Assembly (NCBI RefSeq): GCF_023062595.1
Contig: NZ_JALLAN010000004.1
Location: 277,648-341,647 of the forward strand
Reading direction: 5' to 3'
Origin: Arthrobacter rhizosphaerae
GTDB taxonomy: Bacteria > Actinomycetota > Actinomycetes > Actinomycetales > Micrococcaceae
DNA length: 64,000 nt
A model generated the notes under the pieces. The model had not been told where the DNA came from. It was given only the letters and a program-made list of their open reading frames with translations, and did no database searches. The first letter of the stretch is position 1; every line of letters starts with the position of its first letter. Made by a program: the position numbers and the translations under genes. Below, piece after piece: positions 8,777-16,995 of the stretch.

Positions 8777-9661
8777 TCAGTCGGTCCAGTCGAAGAATCC
8801 CTTACCGCTCTTGCGCCCCAGCTCACCCCGGGCCACCTTGTCGCGCAGGATCCGGGGAGGGGCGAAGCGCTCACCAAGAGTCGACTGGAGATACTCAGCG
8901 ATGCCGAGGCGGACGTCGAGCCCCACGATGTCCGTGGTCCGGAGGGGTCCGGTTGGATGTTTGTAGCCGAGCACCATGGCGGCATCGATGTCCTCGGGGG
9001 AGGCCACCCCTTCTTCCACCATGCGCATCGCCTCCAGCGCTATGGCAACGCCCAGGCGCGAGGATGCAAAGCCCGGAGCATCCTGGACGACTACGGCCGT
9101 CTTACCCAGCGCCTCCGTCCATTCCTTCGCTGCGGTGGCCAGCTCGGGAGACGTCTCCCGTCCGAGAACCACTTCGATCAGGCTCGAGGCAGGCACGGGG
9201 TTGAAGAAATGCAGTCCCACAAAGTCCGCGGGGCGCTGCAGCTGCGCGGCGAGCTCCGAAACTGAAAGCGACGACGTGTTGGACGCCAGATACGCACCCT
9301 TGGGCAACTGCTGCTCAACGCGTTTCAGGGCACCGGCCTTCAGCTCGAAGTCCTCAGGCACAGCCTCCACCACCAGGTTGCAGTCCGCGAAATCGGCATA
9401 ATCCACCGAAACGGCCAGGCGTGATGCCATTTCGTCCAGATTGCCATCAATGGAGCCCCGCTCAAGAGATTTCGCCGCTGCGGATTCAACCCGTTCACGG
9501 GCGGCCATGGCCGACGGTTCATCACGCTCGACGACGGTGACCTGGGCGCCGTTGATCAGGAAGGCGTGGGCAATTCCGGCGCCCATGCGGCCGCCACCAA
9601 GTACGCCCACTTTTCGTGGTAGCGTCTGCCGCTGGCCAGTGGGAAGGGAGGAATCGCTCAT
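8777..9661 (-). CDS. 3-hydroxyacyl-CoA dehydrogenase, PaaH/FadB2 type
   Basis: A 294-residue NAD-dependent dehydrogenase. The Rossmann motif GVLGGGRMGAGIAHAF lies at about 19-34; the catalytic region is SNTSSLSVSEL followed by GLHFFNPVP (catalytic His). The C-terminal helical domain has GYKHPTGPLRTTDIVGLDVR. Family length is normal. The ATG overlaps the stop of the upstream hydratase by 4 bases (ATGA), so the two are translationally coupled. In the phenylacetate pathway PaaH oxidises 3-hydroxyadipyl-CoA; membership in a PaaR-linked operon makes that role likely, though general beta-oxidation is possible. Confidence 0.88.
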   Translation of the reverse strand: MSDSSLPTGQRQTLPRKVGVLGGGRMGAGIAHAFLINGAQVTVVERDEPSAMAARERVESAAAKSLERGSIDGNLDEMASRLAVSVDYADFADCNLVVEAVPEDFELKAGALKRVEQQLPKGAYLASNTSSLSVSELAAQLQRPADFVGLHFFNPVPASSLIEVVLGRETSPELATAAKEWTEALGKTAVVVQDAPGFASSRLGVAIALEAMRMVEEGVASPEDIDAAMVLGYKHPTGPLRTTDIVGLDVRLGIAEYLQSTLGERFAPPRILRDKVARGELGRKSGKGFFDWTD

Positions 9662-10449
9662 GCCTTTTTCTTCTTCCGATTGGCGGATTTGTTGTCCAGG
9701 AAGGCCTGCATCCGGTCGAACTTGGCCTCTGACTCGAACAGAACCGCTTGCGCCAGCTGGTCGATGATGGGGTGGGCGTCAGGCGGCGCGTGGAAAACCG
9801 ATTTGGTGATGCGGACCGCCAGGGGGTCCTGCTGCCCAATCCTGTCAGCGAGATTGTGTGCCGCCGCCATCAGCTCGGGGGCGTCGTGGATTTCGGTAAT
9901 GAGATTCGCAGCCAGCGCCTCCTCGGCCCGAAACACCAGCCCGGCGAGCAGGATCTGCTTCGCCAGCGGTTCACCCACCAACTCCTTCAGCCGCCAGCTG
10001 GCACCTGCGGCAGCAAGAATCCCCAATCCGGTTTCCGGGTTGCCGATCCGGACGCTGGGCGTGCCGATCCGGAAGTCTGCTGCGTAGGCCAGCTCCGCCC
10101 CTCCCCCGAGGCAATAACCATCCAATGCGGCAATAACCGGCATGGGCAGCTTGGCGATCCGGACAAATATCGTGGAGTTGATCCCCAGCAGCGCATCGTC
10201 CCTTCTGCGCTCCCGGAGTTCCGAAATGTCCGCTCCGGAGGCGAACACCCCTTCTACGCCGGCGATAATGAGGATCTTGGGCCGCCGCTCCAGCGCGGCG
10301 CAAACCACATGGAGCTCGTCCACCATCTGCTGGTCAATGGCGTTGCGGACCTCGGGACGGTTGAGCAGCACCACCACCCTGTCATCCCGTTCCTCGACAA
10401 GAAGGGTCCCGAAAGCCTCGGAACTGAGCAGGTTCGGATCCCGCCCCAT
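9658..10449 (-). CDS. Enoyl-CoA hydratase/isomerase, PaaF type
   Basis: A 263-residue crotonase-fold enzyme. The ATG at 10449 is chosen because it overlaps the thiolase stop by one base (TAATG); a longer frame would run into the thiolase gene. Motifs are LNRPEVRNAID, GVFASGADISEL (oxyanion hole) and LDGYCLGGGAELAYAADFRIG. The C-terminus ends in a lysine-rich tail (NRKKKKA). Probable role: hydration of 2,3-dehydroadipyl-CoA in phenylacetate degradation, or generic beta-oxidation. Confidence 0.87.
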   Translation of the reverse strand: MGRDPNLLSSEAFGTLLVEERDDRVVVLLNRPEVRNAIDQQMVDELHVVCAALERRPKILIIAGVEGVFASGADISELRERRRDDALLGINSTIFVRIAKLPMPVIAALDGYCLGGGAELAYAADFRIGTPSVRIGNPETGLGILAAAGASWRLKELVGEPLAKQILLAGLVFRAEEALAANLITEIHDAPELMAAAHNLADRIGQQDPLAVRITKSVFHAPPDAHPIIDQLAQAVLFESEAKFDRMQAFLDNKSANRKKKKA

Positions 10450-11678
10450 TACACTCGCTCCAGCAGCATGGCGGCTCCCTGGCCAACGCCGACGCACATG
10501 GTTGCCAGTCCCATCCGGGCATCTTCGCGTTCCATCCGGCCCAGCAAAGTAATCGTGATGCGGGATCCGCTGGATCCGAGCGGATGTCCCAAAGCGATCG
10601 CGCCACCGTCGTTATTGACGATATCCGGGTCAAGCCCCAGACGCCGGATACAGGCCAGCGATTGGGTTGCGAACGCTTCGTTAAGCTCGACGGCGCCAAG
10701 GTCACCGATGCTGTAGCCGCTCCGGTCCAGCACCTTCTGTGTGGCCGGAACAGGGCCGATACCCATAATCTCAGGGTCGCAGCCCGCGGAGCCGCCGTCG
10801 ACGATCCGGGCACGGGGAGTCAGGCCCAGCCGCTCTATCGCTGCCTCCGACGCCACGATGATGGCCGATGCTCCGTCGTTCAGGGAGGACGAATTGCCAG
10901 CCGTGACAATCGATCCCCCGGTGGTAACGGGCCGGAGCCCGGCAAGGACCTCCAGGGTGGTGTCCGCCCGGGGACCCTCGTCGGTGTCAACCACCGTTTC
11001 CCCCTTCCGGCCCTTTACGGTGACGGGAACGATTTCGTCCTTGAACCTGCCGGCGGCGATGGCCGCGATGGATCTCTCATGGGAGCGAACGGCAAAGGAG
11101 TCGGCATCTTCCCGGGAAATTCCGTCCAGCCGGCCGACTTCCTCGGCTGTCTCCGGCATGGAGAACGTCATCTTTCCGTCCCGGGAGAACTCCCCTTTGG
11201 TGAAGTTCGGGTTGGCGAAGCGCCAGCCGATGGAGGTGTCGAAGATGGCTCCGGGCTTCGCGAACGCGGCCTGCGGCTTTTCCTGCACCCACGGAGCGCG
11301 GGTCATTGACTCCACCCCGCCAGCAACCACGACGTCGGCCGCCCCTGCCTTGATCATGTGGCTTGCCATCAGGATTGCACTCAAGCCCGAGGCGCACAGC
11401 CGGTTCACCGTAATGCCAGGGATGTGCACCGGAAGTCCGGCCAAGAGAGTGGCCATGCGCGCCACGTTGCGGTTTTCCTCGCCTGCACCGTTCGCGTTTC
11501 CGAGGATCACTTCCTCGATGGAATCCGGGTCCAGCCCCGAACGCGATACTGCCTCCCGGACCACCAGTGCGGCCAGATCGTCAGGGCGGACAGCAGCCAA
11601 GGCGCCGCCGTAACGCCCGACCGGGGTTCGGACACCGCCCACCAGAAATGCCTGGGGTCCTGCTCCTGCTTGGGCCAT
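10449..11678 (-). CDS. Acetyl-CoA acyltransferase (thiolase), probably 3-oxoadipyl-CoA thiolase
   Basis: A 409-residue type II thiolase. Catalytic residues sit in NRLCASGLSA (nucleophilic Cys near 85), GHPLGSSGSR (His) and CVGVGQGAAM (second Cys). I start at the ATG at 11678, preceded by AAGGA at good spacing; a GTG 15 bases upstream is the alternative. It is the first gene of a tightly coupled thiolase-hydratase-dehydrogenase operon. A PaaR-like site 90 bp upstream suggests that it cleaves 3-oxoadipyl-CoA to succinyl-CoA and acetyl-CoA (PaaJ/PcaF role). Confidence 0.87.
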   Translation of the reverse strand: MAQAGAGPQAFLVGGVRTPVGRYGGALAAVRPDDLAALVVREAVSRSGLDPDSIEEVILGNANGAGEENRNVARMATLLAGLPVHIPGITVNRLCASGLSAILMASHMIKAGAADVVVAGGVESMTRAPWVQEKPQAAFAKPGAIFDTSIGWRFANPNFTKGEFSRDGKMTFSMPETAEEVGRLDGISREDADSFAVRSHERSIAAIAAGRFKDEIVPVTVKGRKGETVVDTDEGPRADTTLEVLAGLRPVTTGGSIVTAGNSSSLNDGASAIIVASEAAIERLGLTPRARIVDGGSAGCDPEIMGIGPVPATQKVLDRSGYSIGDLGAVELNEAFATQSLACIRRLGLDPDIVNNDGGAIALGHPLGSSGSRITITLLGRMEREDARMGLATMCVGVGQGAAMLLERV

Positions 11679-11768
11679 GGGTCCATCCTTCACACGATTA
11701 ACAGCACTGTCATCAGAACGGCAAACAGCTCCACGGGCAACGCGCAGGCCCGGCGACCAGCAATATTT

Positions 11769-11790
11769 ACCGACCGTTCGTTCTATAAAG
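11769..11790. promoter_or_regulatory. Second PaaR-like operator, upstream of the thiolase operon
   Basis: ACCGACCGTTCGTTCTATAA plus two bases aligns with the site at 2319-2340, sharing the GACCGTNCGTTC core. The right half is degenerate. It sits 90 bp upstream of the thiolase start, where a repressor operator would be expected. Confidence 0.5.
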
Positions 11791-11831
11791 ATTACACGGC
11801 GGAATCAAGGGGTCAACCAACAGGGCCTCAG

Positions 11832-12506
11832 TTACAGGACGCGAACCCCCAGATGGGCAGCCAGCAACGGGGCGAGGAGGCTGAGCTGGTAATCATCAAT
11901 GACTACGCCCGCCAGGCTTTCGAGTCCATTGATGGTGCGAAAGTCCGTGGTGCGCAGGTCAAAGTCCTTCAGCTTGGCGCCGCTGAAGTCCAGGGTGCCG
12001 ATGGTGCAGTTCCTCAGAGCCACGCGGTTGGCTGTCACAGAGCCAAGATCCAGCTCATTGATGATGCAGTCGCTGATCTGGACATCGTTGAGTTTGGAAC
12101 CGCGCAGGTTCAGGTAGTCGAGTTTGCCGCCGTCGATCCTCACCGACTGCCAGCCACTCTCGTAAACCTCGGCGGACCCCCATCGCGGGCTGGAGATCTC
12201 GACGTCGCGCCACGTGGTCCGCGCCGCGGCAAACACCGGCGCATAGACCTCGCTTAGAACGCAGTCCTTGAAGGAAGCGCCCCGCAACTGGGCCTCATTG
12301 AAGGAGACACCGGCGAACTCGCACTCGGCAAAATCAGTTCCGTTGAGTTCGAGGCCGTCGGCTGCCGCGCGGCTGTACCGGGCGCCGTCGTACCTCTCAC
12401 CCCGACGGAAGTCTGGAGCAGGATCCTCCCGAAGTTCCGTCAGGCGAACGGGAGACAGCCTGGGACTGGCAACTTTGGCCGGCTTCACAGCGGAACCGGC
12501 AGCCAC
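11832..12506 (-). CDS. Pentapeptide-repeat protein
   Basis: A 224-residue protein with repeats of the A(D/N)LXX type, for example NGTDFAECEFAGVSFNEAQL, LRGASFKDCVLSEVY, LNLRGSKLNDVQISDC and LDFSGAKLKDFDLRTTDF. These predict a right-handed quadrilateral beta-helix. The start is GTG at 12506, overlapping the TAG stop of the upstream SRPBCC gene by one base (TAGTG), so translation is coupled. Pentapeptide proteins can mimic DNA (MfpA/Qnr type), but nothing here shows a gyrase role. Confidence 0.88.
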   Translation of the reverse strand: MAAGSAVKPAKVASPRLSPVRLTELREDPAPDFRRGERYDGARYSRAAADGLELNGTDFAECEFAGVSFNEAQLRGASFKDCVLSEVYAPVFAAARTTWRDVEISSPRWGSAEVYESGWQSVRIDGGKLDYLNLRGSKLNDVQISDCIINELDLGSVTANRVALRNCTIGTLDFSGAKLKDFDLRTTDFRTINGLESLAGVVIDDYQLSLLAPLLAAHLGVRVL

Positions 12507-12964
12507 TAGAGCGACTCTGCTTTTGCAGCGATTTCAGCGAGGTCCTTCGCCAGCGCCCTGCGCGTGAAGCTCATTCCGATCTTTCCAAAGAGGGCCATCA
12601 TGACCTTGCTGAATCCACTCGGCTGGAGCATCTCGGCGCCGAACGTGAGCGTCAGGTCCGTCCCGCCGTCGCGCTCTGCAAGCGTAAAACGCGAGGTGTA
12701 GTCAGCTCCGCCCTGCAGGGCTTTGACGGTAGTGCTGCGGGGAGGGTCGGCCTGCGCCACCCACATTTCCACCGTTTCGGAGCGGCCCATCATGGTGCGC
12801 GTCTCCTTCCACCGGGTTCCCTGGCCGTACGGTCCATCCGTGAGGAGCTGGACGGAGTCGACACCCGAAAGGGTGGCCGCAGAGCCCGGAATGTCAGAAA
12901 TGACCGACCAGACCTTATCCGGGCTGGCATTGATGTGCTTGGTGATGGTGGTGGTGTGCTCCAT
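12506..12964 (-). CDS. SRPBCC-family (polyketide cyclase/dehydrase-like) protein
   Basis: A 152-residue START-like protein. The N-terminus TTTITKHINASPDKVWSVIS is the classic SRPBCC entry, followed by WKETRTMMGRSETVEMWV and a C-terminal helix ending KDLAEIAAKAESL. It probably binds a hydrophobic ligand. It is the first gene of a two-gene unit with the pentapeptide protein. TAGGCT lies exactly 6 bases before the ATG, with no Shine-Dalgarno sequence at useful spacing, pointing to leaderless translation. Confidence 0.82.
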   Translation of the reverse strand: MEHTTTITKHINASPDKVWSVISDIPGSAATLSGVDSVQLLTDGPYGQGTRWKETRTMMGRSETVEMWVAQADPPRSTTVKALQGGADYTSRFTLAERDGGTDLTLTFGAEMLQPSGFSKVMMALFGKIGMSFTRRALAKDLAEIAAKAESL

Positions 12965-12970
12965 ACTCCG

Positions 12971-12976
12971 AGCCTA
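12971..12976 (-). promoter_or_regulatory. -10 box TAGGCT of a probable leaderless promoter
   Basis: TAGGCT is 6 bases upstream of the ATG at 12964. Confidence 0.5.
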
Positions 12977-13101
12977 GCCGGGGGCTGCGACAAACAGGAG
13001 GCCGGCCAACTACCCAAATCCCTACTTGAAATAGTAAGTATGCTTTGTGTTACGGTAATTGTGCTTAGTTTTTCAACCGGCAACGAAAGGTGGCTAACAC
13101 C

Positions 13102-13278
13102 ATGGGTATCGGCGACAAGATTCAGAACGAAGCGGAAAACCTCGGCGGCAAGGCCAAGGAAGCAGCCGGCAACGCCACGGGTAATGACCGCCTTCGTGCA
13201 GAAGGCCAGAAGGACCAGGTTGTTGCTGATGCCAAGAAGGTTGGCGAAAACGTGAAGGACGAGTTCAAGAGGGACTAA
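13102..13278 (+). CDS. CsbD-family small stress protein
   Basis: A 58-residue hydrophilic, alanine/lysine/glutamate-rich protein. GIGDKIQNEAENLGGKAKEA and the GQKDQVVADAKK part are CsbD-family hallmarks. In Bacillus the family belongs to the general stress regulon; the biochemical role is unknown. The ATG at 13102 follows GAAAGG; a GTG at 13090 in the same frame is the alternative. The preceding ~125 bp are AT-rich relative to the surroundings. Two strong hairpins follow the stop. Confidence 0.9.
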   Translation: MGIGDKIQNEAENLGGKAKEAAGNATGNDRLRAEGQKDQVVADAKKVGENVKDEFKRD

Positions 13279-13286
13279 GAAAAGAA

Positions 13287-13318
13287 CAGCAGCCAGGGCC
13301 ATTAAGCCCCAGCTGCTG
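13287..13318 (+). terminator. Hairpin downstream of csbD-like gene
   Basis: CAGCAGC at 13287-13293 pairs with GCTGCTG at 13312-13318, with an inner GGGC/GCCC extension. AACTGGTTTTG follows. Confidence 0.6.
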
Positions 13319-13332
13319 AACTGGTTTTGAGA

Positions 13333-13379
13333 CGCCGGCGGCGGACCCTTTCCATTGGGGGAGGTCCGCCGCCGGTTTT
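13333..13379 (+). terminator. GC-rich intrinsic terminator, second hairpin after csbD-like gene
   Basis: GCCGGCGGCGGACC (from 13333) pairs with GGTCCGCCGCCGG (to 13375), followed by TTTT. It lies between the convergent csbD-like and permease genes. Confidence 0.75.
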
Positions 13380-13411
13380 CTTCTGCCCTGGATATCTGCC
13401 CTGAATACGGG

Positions 13412-14872
13412 CTAACTGAACAGTGCGTTCTTGGGCTCGTTGTTCTTGACCTTCTGCCAGCCAAGCCATAGCAGCAGCGCGAAGAACGGGATGGTGGCCA
13501 GCGTCCACAGGCCAAGGTGGAACACTTCACCGGTCTTGCTGGTCATGGTGTCGAAGCCGATGAGCACGGTGATCGCCAGCAGCGAAATCAGTCCGGCCCA
13601 GCTGCTCCACGGCGAACCCGGCATTGGCAGGCTGGAAACCTTGCCTTTCTTCGTCCGCAAGGCGATCTGGCTGGCAAAGATGGCTCCCCAGGTGAAGATC
13701 ACGCCGATGGACGCGGAGTTCAGGGCAAGGTCAAAGGCGTGCGAGCCGCCCAGCCAGATGTTCAGCAGGATGCCGACGAGGTAAACGGCACCGATGGCCA
13801 GGATGGCGGCGTACGGTACGTGGCTCTTGGACATCCGCGTCAGCCACTTCGGAGCATGGCCGTTGTTCGCCATGGTGCGGAAGATACGGCCGATCGAGTA
13901 CAGGCCCGAGTTGCAGGAAGACAACGCGGCGGTGATGACGATCATGTTCATGACATCGCCCATCCAGCCCAGGCCCATCTGGCCGAACACGGTGACGAAC
14001 GGCGATGTGCCGGCAACGTACTGATCCGAGGGCAGCAGCATGGCCAAAAGGGTCACGGAACCGACGTAGAACACCACGATCCGGAAGACGACGGCGCGGA
14101 TCGCCTTTGGTACTTCCTTGGCCGGGTCCTGCATTTCACCGGCGGTGATGCCCACGAGCTCAATGCCGTTGTAGGCGAAGATCACTGCGTTCAGGACCAG
14201 GATCATGACGAGGGCACCCTTGGGGAACATTCCGCCCTCGGCTGCGAAGAGGTTGCTGACCGAGGCGTTGCCGTCACCCACCTCGGCGTTGGTGACCACC
14301 ATGAACGTGCCCACAGCCAGGAAGATGACGATGGCGCCCACCTTGAGGCAGGAGGCCCAGAATTCGAATTCGCCGAACGCCTTGACGCTCAGGAGGTTGA
14401 CACCTACGAGCAGCAGCAGGGCTGCAATCGCCGAAAGTTCCACGGGTACGTTGGGGAAGAAGAACTGGAAGTACAGTCCGATCGCAATGAGTTCGGCGAT
14501 GCCGGTCATGGCCCAGTTGATGAAGTACATCCATCCGGACAGGTATGCGCCCTTCTTGCCGAACATTTCGCCGGCATAGCTGACGAAGGAACCCGATGTT
14601 TGGCGGTACATGACCAGTTCGCCCAGGGCGCGCATCAGCAGGTAGGCGATGACGCCGGCAATGGCGTACGAGAAAATCAGGGCGGGGCCCGTGGAGGCAA
14701 GGCGCCCGCCGGCACCCATGAAGAGGCCGACGCCGATGGCGCCGCCCATCGCGATCATGGTGACCTGACGGCCGCTCAGGGACTTCTTGTAGCCCTCGGC
14801 GCTGAGAGTGGAGTCGACGACGGCGGGTTGCGTCGTCGCGCTCTGAAGTTCTGTGGGGGTGGTTTGTGGCAC
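13412..14872 (-). CDS. APC-superfamily amino-acid permease (AnsP/GabP-like)
   Basis: A 486-residue, about 12-TM amino-acid:proton symporter of the AAT subfamily. The TM1 glycine-rich motif IAMGGAIGVGLFMGAGGRL and the following SYAIAGVIAYLLMRALGELVMY are diagnostic, and the KVGAIVIFLAVG and NGIELVGITAGE blocks follow. It resembles asparagine or GABA permeases; the substrate cannot be fixed from sequence. The start is GTG, with AAGGA a few bases upstream. It appears to be transcribed alone. Confidence 0.88.
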   Translation of the reverse strand: MPQTTPTELQSATTQPAVVDSTLSAEGYKKSLSGRQVTMIAMGGAIGVGLFMGAGGRLASTGPALIFSYAIAGVIAYLLMRALGELVMYRQTSGSFVSYAGEMFGKKGAYLSGWMYFINWAMTGIAELIAIGLYFQFFFPNVPVELSAIAALLLLVGVNLLSVKAFGEFEFWASCLKVGAIVIFLAVGTFMVVTNAEVGDGNASVSNLFAAEGGMFPKGALVMILVLNAVIFAYNGIELVGITAGEMQDPAKEVPKAIRAVVFRIVVFYVGSVTLLAMLLPSDQYVAGTSPFVTVFGQMGLGWMGDVMNMIVITAALSSCNSGLYSIGRIFRTMANNGHAPKWLTRMSKSHVPYAAILAIGAVYLVGILLNIWLGGSHAFDLALNSASIGVIFTWGAIFASQIALRTKKGKVSSLPMPGSPWSSWAGLISLLAITVLIGFDTMTSKTGEVFHLGLWTLATIPFFALLLWLGWQKVKNNEPKNALFS

Positions 14873-15011
14873 AGCTGATCCTTGTGGGTAGGGGTTTGGC
14901 TGCGCGCCTCAGCCCCAGTTTCAGCACAGAATATTCGGACTTTACCTCTTTTGAAGGCAGTATCTGTGCATGAACTCACACGGGGCCGAATGGTGGCACG
15001 GCTCGTCCATC

Positions 15012-16703
15012 CTACAAGACTCCCCGCTGGAGCCGTGACCCGGGCAACAGTGAGCCGTTCTCCATCGAGTATTTGACCCAGCGTCCGGCGTCGTCCGTCC
15101 TTGCCTTATCACTCTTCCGTGCACAACTGGCGAACCACTCCCGCAGTGCGCGATCATGGCTCACCATTACCAGCGTTCCGGCAAAACCGGCAAGAGCCTC
15201 CTCGAGTTGCTCCACCAGCACCGGGGCCAGGTGGTTGGTGGGCTCGTCAACGATCAGTGTGCCGTAGCCGCCCAGCAGCAGCCTGGCCAGGGCAAGCCGG
15301 CGCTGCTGCCCGGCGGACAGGCCACCCACCGGAACGTGGAACTCGCTGGTGCGGAACAGTCCCAGCCGGAGCAGTGCCTCGGCGTGCTCATCGATGTTTC
15401 CACCCAGCCCGGCGGCGAACGCGGGAAGGAGACGGAGACCGGGCCGCCTGGGGAGCTCGAGTTCCTGCTGCAGGTAGCCGATCCGCGCTGGCCGGGTCAC
15501 GGTCCCTTCAGCGGGTTCCAACGTGCCTGCCAGGACTGAAAGAAGCGTCGATTTACCCGCGCCGTTGGGCCCGGTGATGAGGATTTTCTCCCCGGCCTCG
15601 GCATGGAAGTCCGTGGGATCGAGGCGGCCGGGAATGGCCACGCCCCGGGCATCCAGAACCTTCACCGAGGCATCCGGGCCAGCCGGTTCCACGCCGAGCT
15701 CTGCGGCCAGCCGCAAAGGCACGGGAGGCCTGTCAACGGGGCTGTCCTCCAGCCGGCGCAGCCGTTCCTGGGCGTTGCGGACCTTGCTGCTGGCCGCCTT
15801 CTGCCAGGTCCCGGCCTTGAAATCGAAACCCATCTTGTCGCCGTCGCGCTGGCGGGCGTAGCCCATCTTGCCGGCGACGGTGGCGGCCTGGCGCTGTTCG
15901 GCCTCCATGGCATCGAGCCAGGCCTGGTACTGCTGGACCCAGCGCTGGCGTTCCGCTGCCTTCTCCCGAAGGTAGCCCTCGTAGCCGTTGCCGTAGCGGG
16001 TTACGGAGCGCCGCTCGGCATCGACCTCGATCACGGTGGTGGCCACTTTCCTCAGCAGCACACGGTCGTGGGAGACCACCACCACGCTGCCCCGGTGGGC
16101 GGCGAGCCTGTCTTCCAGCCAGGCGGTTCCCCGGGCATCCAGGTGGTTGGTGGGCTCGTCCAGGAGCAGGATGTCCGCGGGATCGGCCAGGACACAGGCC
16201 AGGGCCACACGCTCCTGTTCGCCGCCGGAGAGCGAGCCGAGCATCCTGTTCCGGTCCAGGCCGCCCAGGCCCAGCCGGTCCAGCGCCGCCTCCACCCTCG
16301 ATTCCGCGGCGTAGCCCTCGCGCAGCTGGTACTCGGTCTGTAGCCTTCCGTAGGCCTCCAGTTCTTCGGCTTCGGCGTCTGCCAGGCCCGCTTCCAACCT
16401 GTCCAGCTCTGCTTCGATAGCGCGCAAGGATGCCAGGGAGGCGTCAATGGCGGCTCCCACGGTGAACGACTCCGGCAGGCCGTGTGTCTGGGCAAGGTAG
16501 CCCACCCTGCCGTGGCTCACCGCTGTTCCTTCATTCGGCGTCTCGAGGCCGGCCATAATCCGGAGGAGGGTTGATTTGCCCGCCCCGTTTTCGCCGACGA
16601 CGGCCACGTGCTCGCCCGCAGTAATGACCAGGCTGACGGCGTCCAGAAGTTGGCGATCGCCATAGCCATGGGAAACGCCGGAAAGAGAGAGATGTTCGGT
16701 CAT
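15012..16703 (-). CDS. ABC-F family ATPase (ribosome-protection/translation factor type)
   Basis: A 563-residue soluble tandem ATPase without membrane segments. Each half has a Walker A motif (GENGAGKST near 38, GPNGAGKST near 370), a signature (LSGGEQERVALA, LSAGQQRRLALA) and DEPTNHL. The inter-domain linker (about 240-310) is rich in Arg/Gln/Lys, as in proteins that reach into the ribosomal E site. The ATG at 16703 follows CAAGGACTTCCC; the frame remains open upstream but has no better start. It could be an antibiotic-resistance ABC-F (OptrA/VmlR-like role) or a housekeeping factor. The leader can sequester the Shine-Dalgarno region, which favours inducible expression. Confidence 0.88.
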   Translation of the reverse strand: MTEHLSLSGVSHGYGDRQLLDAVSLVITAGEHVAVVGENGAGKSTLLRIMAGLETPNEGTAVSHGRVGYLAQTHGLPESFTVGAAIDASLASLRAIEAELDRLEAGLADAEAEELEAYGRLQTEYQLREGYAAESRVEAALDRLGLGGLDRNRMLGSLSGGEQERVALACVLADPADILLLDEPTNHLDARGTAWLEDRLAAHRGSVVVVSHDRVLLRKVATTVIEVDAERRSVTRYGNGYEGYLREKAAERQRWVQQYQAWLDAMEAEQRQAATVAGKMGYARQRDGDKMGFDFKAGTWQKAASSKVRNAQERLRRLEDSPVDRPPVPLRLAAELGVEPAGPDASVKVLDARGVAIPGRLDPTDFHAEAGEKILITGPNGAGKSTLLSVLAGTLEPAEGTVTRPARIGYLQQELELPRRPGLRLLPAFAAGLGGNIDEHAEALLRLGLFRTSEFHVPVGGLSAGQQRRLALARLLLGGYGTLIVDEPTNHLAPVLVEQLEEALAGFAGTLVMVSHDRALREWFASCARKSDKARTDDAGRWVKYSMENGSLLPGSRLQRGVL

Positions 16704-16705
16704 GG

Positions 16706-16842
16706 GAAGTCCTTGCACGTCAGGAGGGTGGCCCCGGAGCACGGCGGATTCCTGGAAATCTGACAATCCCGGAAAGCGTGACGGAGGCCTTGGCAAACGG
16801 AGTGAGGCGCGGCCGGGGCGGCACCTTCAACTAGGACTTCAT
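16706..16842 (-). promoter_or_regulatory. Possible attenuating leader of the ABC-F gene
   Basis: On the minus strand GAAGTCCT (16840-16833) is the exact complement of AGGACTTC (16713-16706), which contains the Shine-Dalgarno sequence. The upstream copy lies inside a three-codon ORF, ATG AAG TCC TAG (16842-16831). A ribosome on this mini-ORF would free the SD. This is inference; the 8-bp match alone could arise by chance. Confidence 0.3.
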
Positions 16843-16901
16843 CGGTCCAGACTGCCAAGTGCCAGCCACAACGTCAAGGCGGGTGGCGCCGTCGTCGTCG
16901 T

Positions 16902-16975
16902 CCGCCGTTTCGACGGTTCCCAGCCGGTTCGACGTCGGCGAACGTCTAGTGCGCAGGGAACCGTCGAAATGGCGG
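16902..16975. other. Long inverted repeat between ABC-F leader and metal ABC operon
   Basis: TTTCGACGGTTCCC at 16908-16921 is repeated inverted as GGGAACCGTCGAAA at 16956-16969, extending to about 20 bp with one mismatch. A second small hairpin (GTTCG/CGAAC) is nested in the loop. It lies just after the stop of the leftward metal transporter operon and could terminate it, but no T-run follows on either strand. Confidence 0.6.
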
Positions 16976-16995
16976 CCAAGGCCTGCTAGCGCCTG

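Noticed and set aside
13517..14878. Long open frame (453 codons) opposite the amino-acid permease
   Set aside because: It is rich in His/Asp/Gly/Gln, has no recognisable domain, and mirrors the permease codons; high-GC antisense frame.
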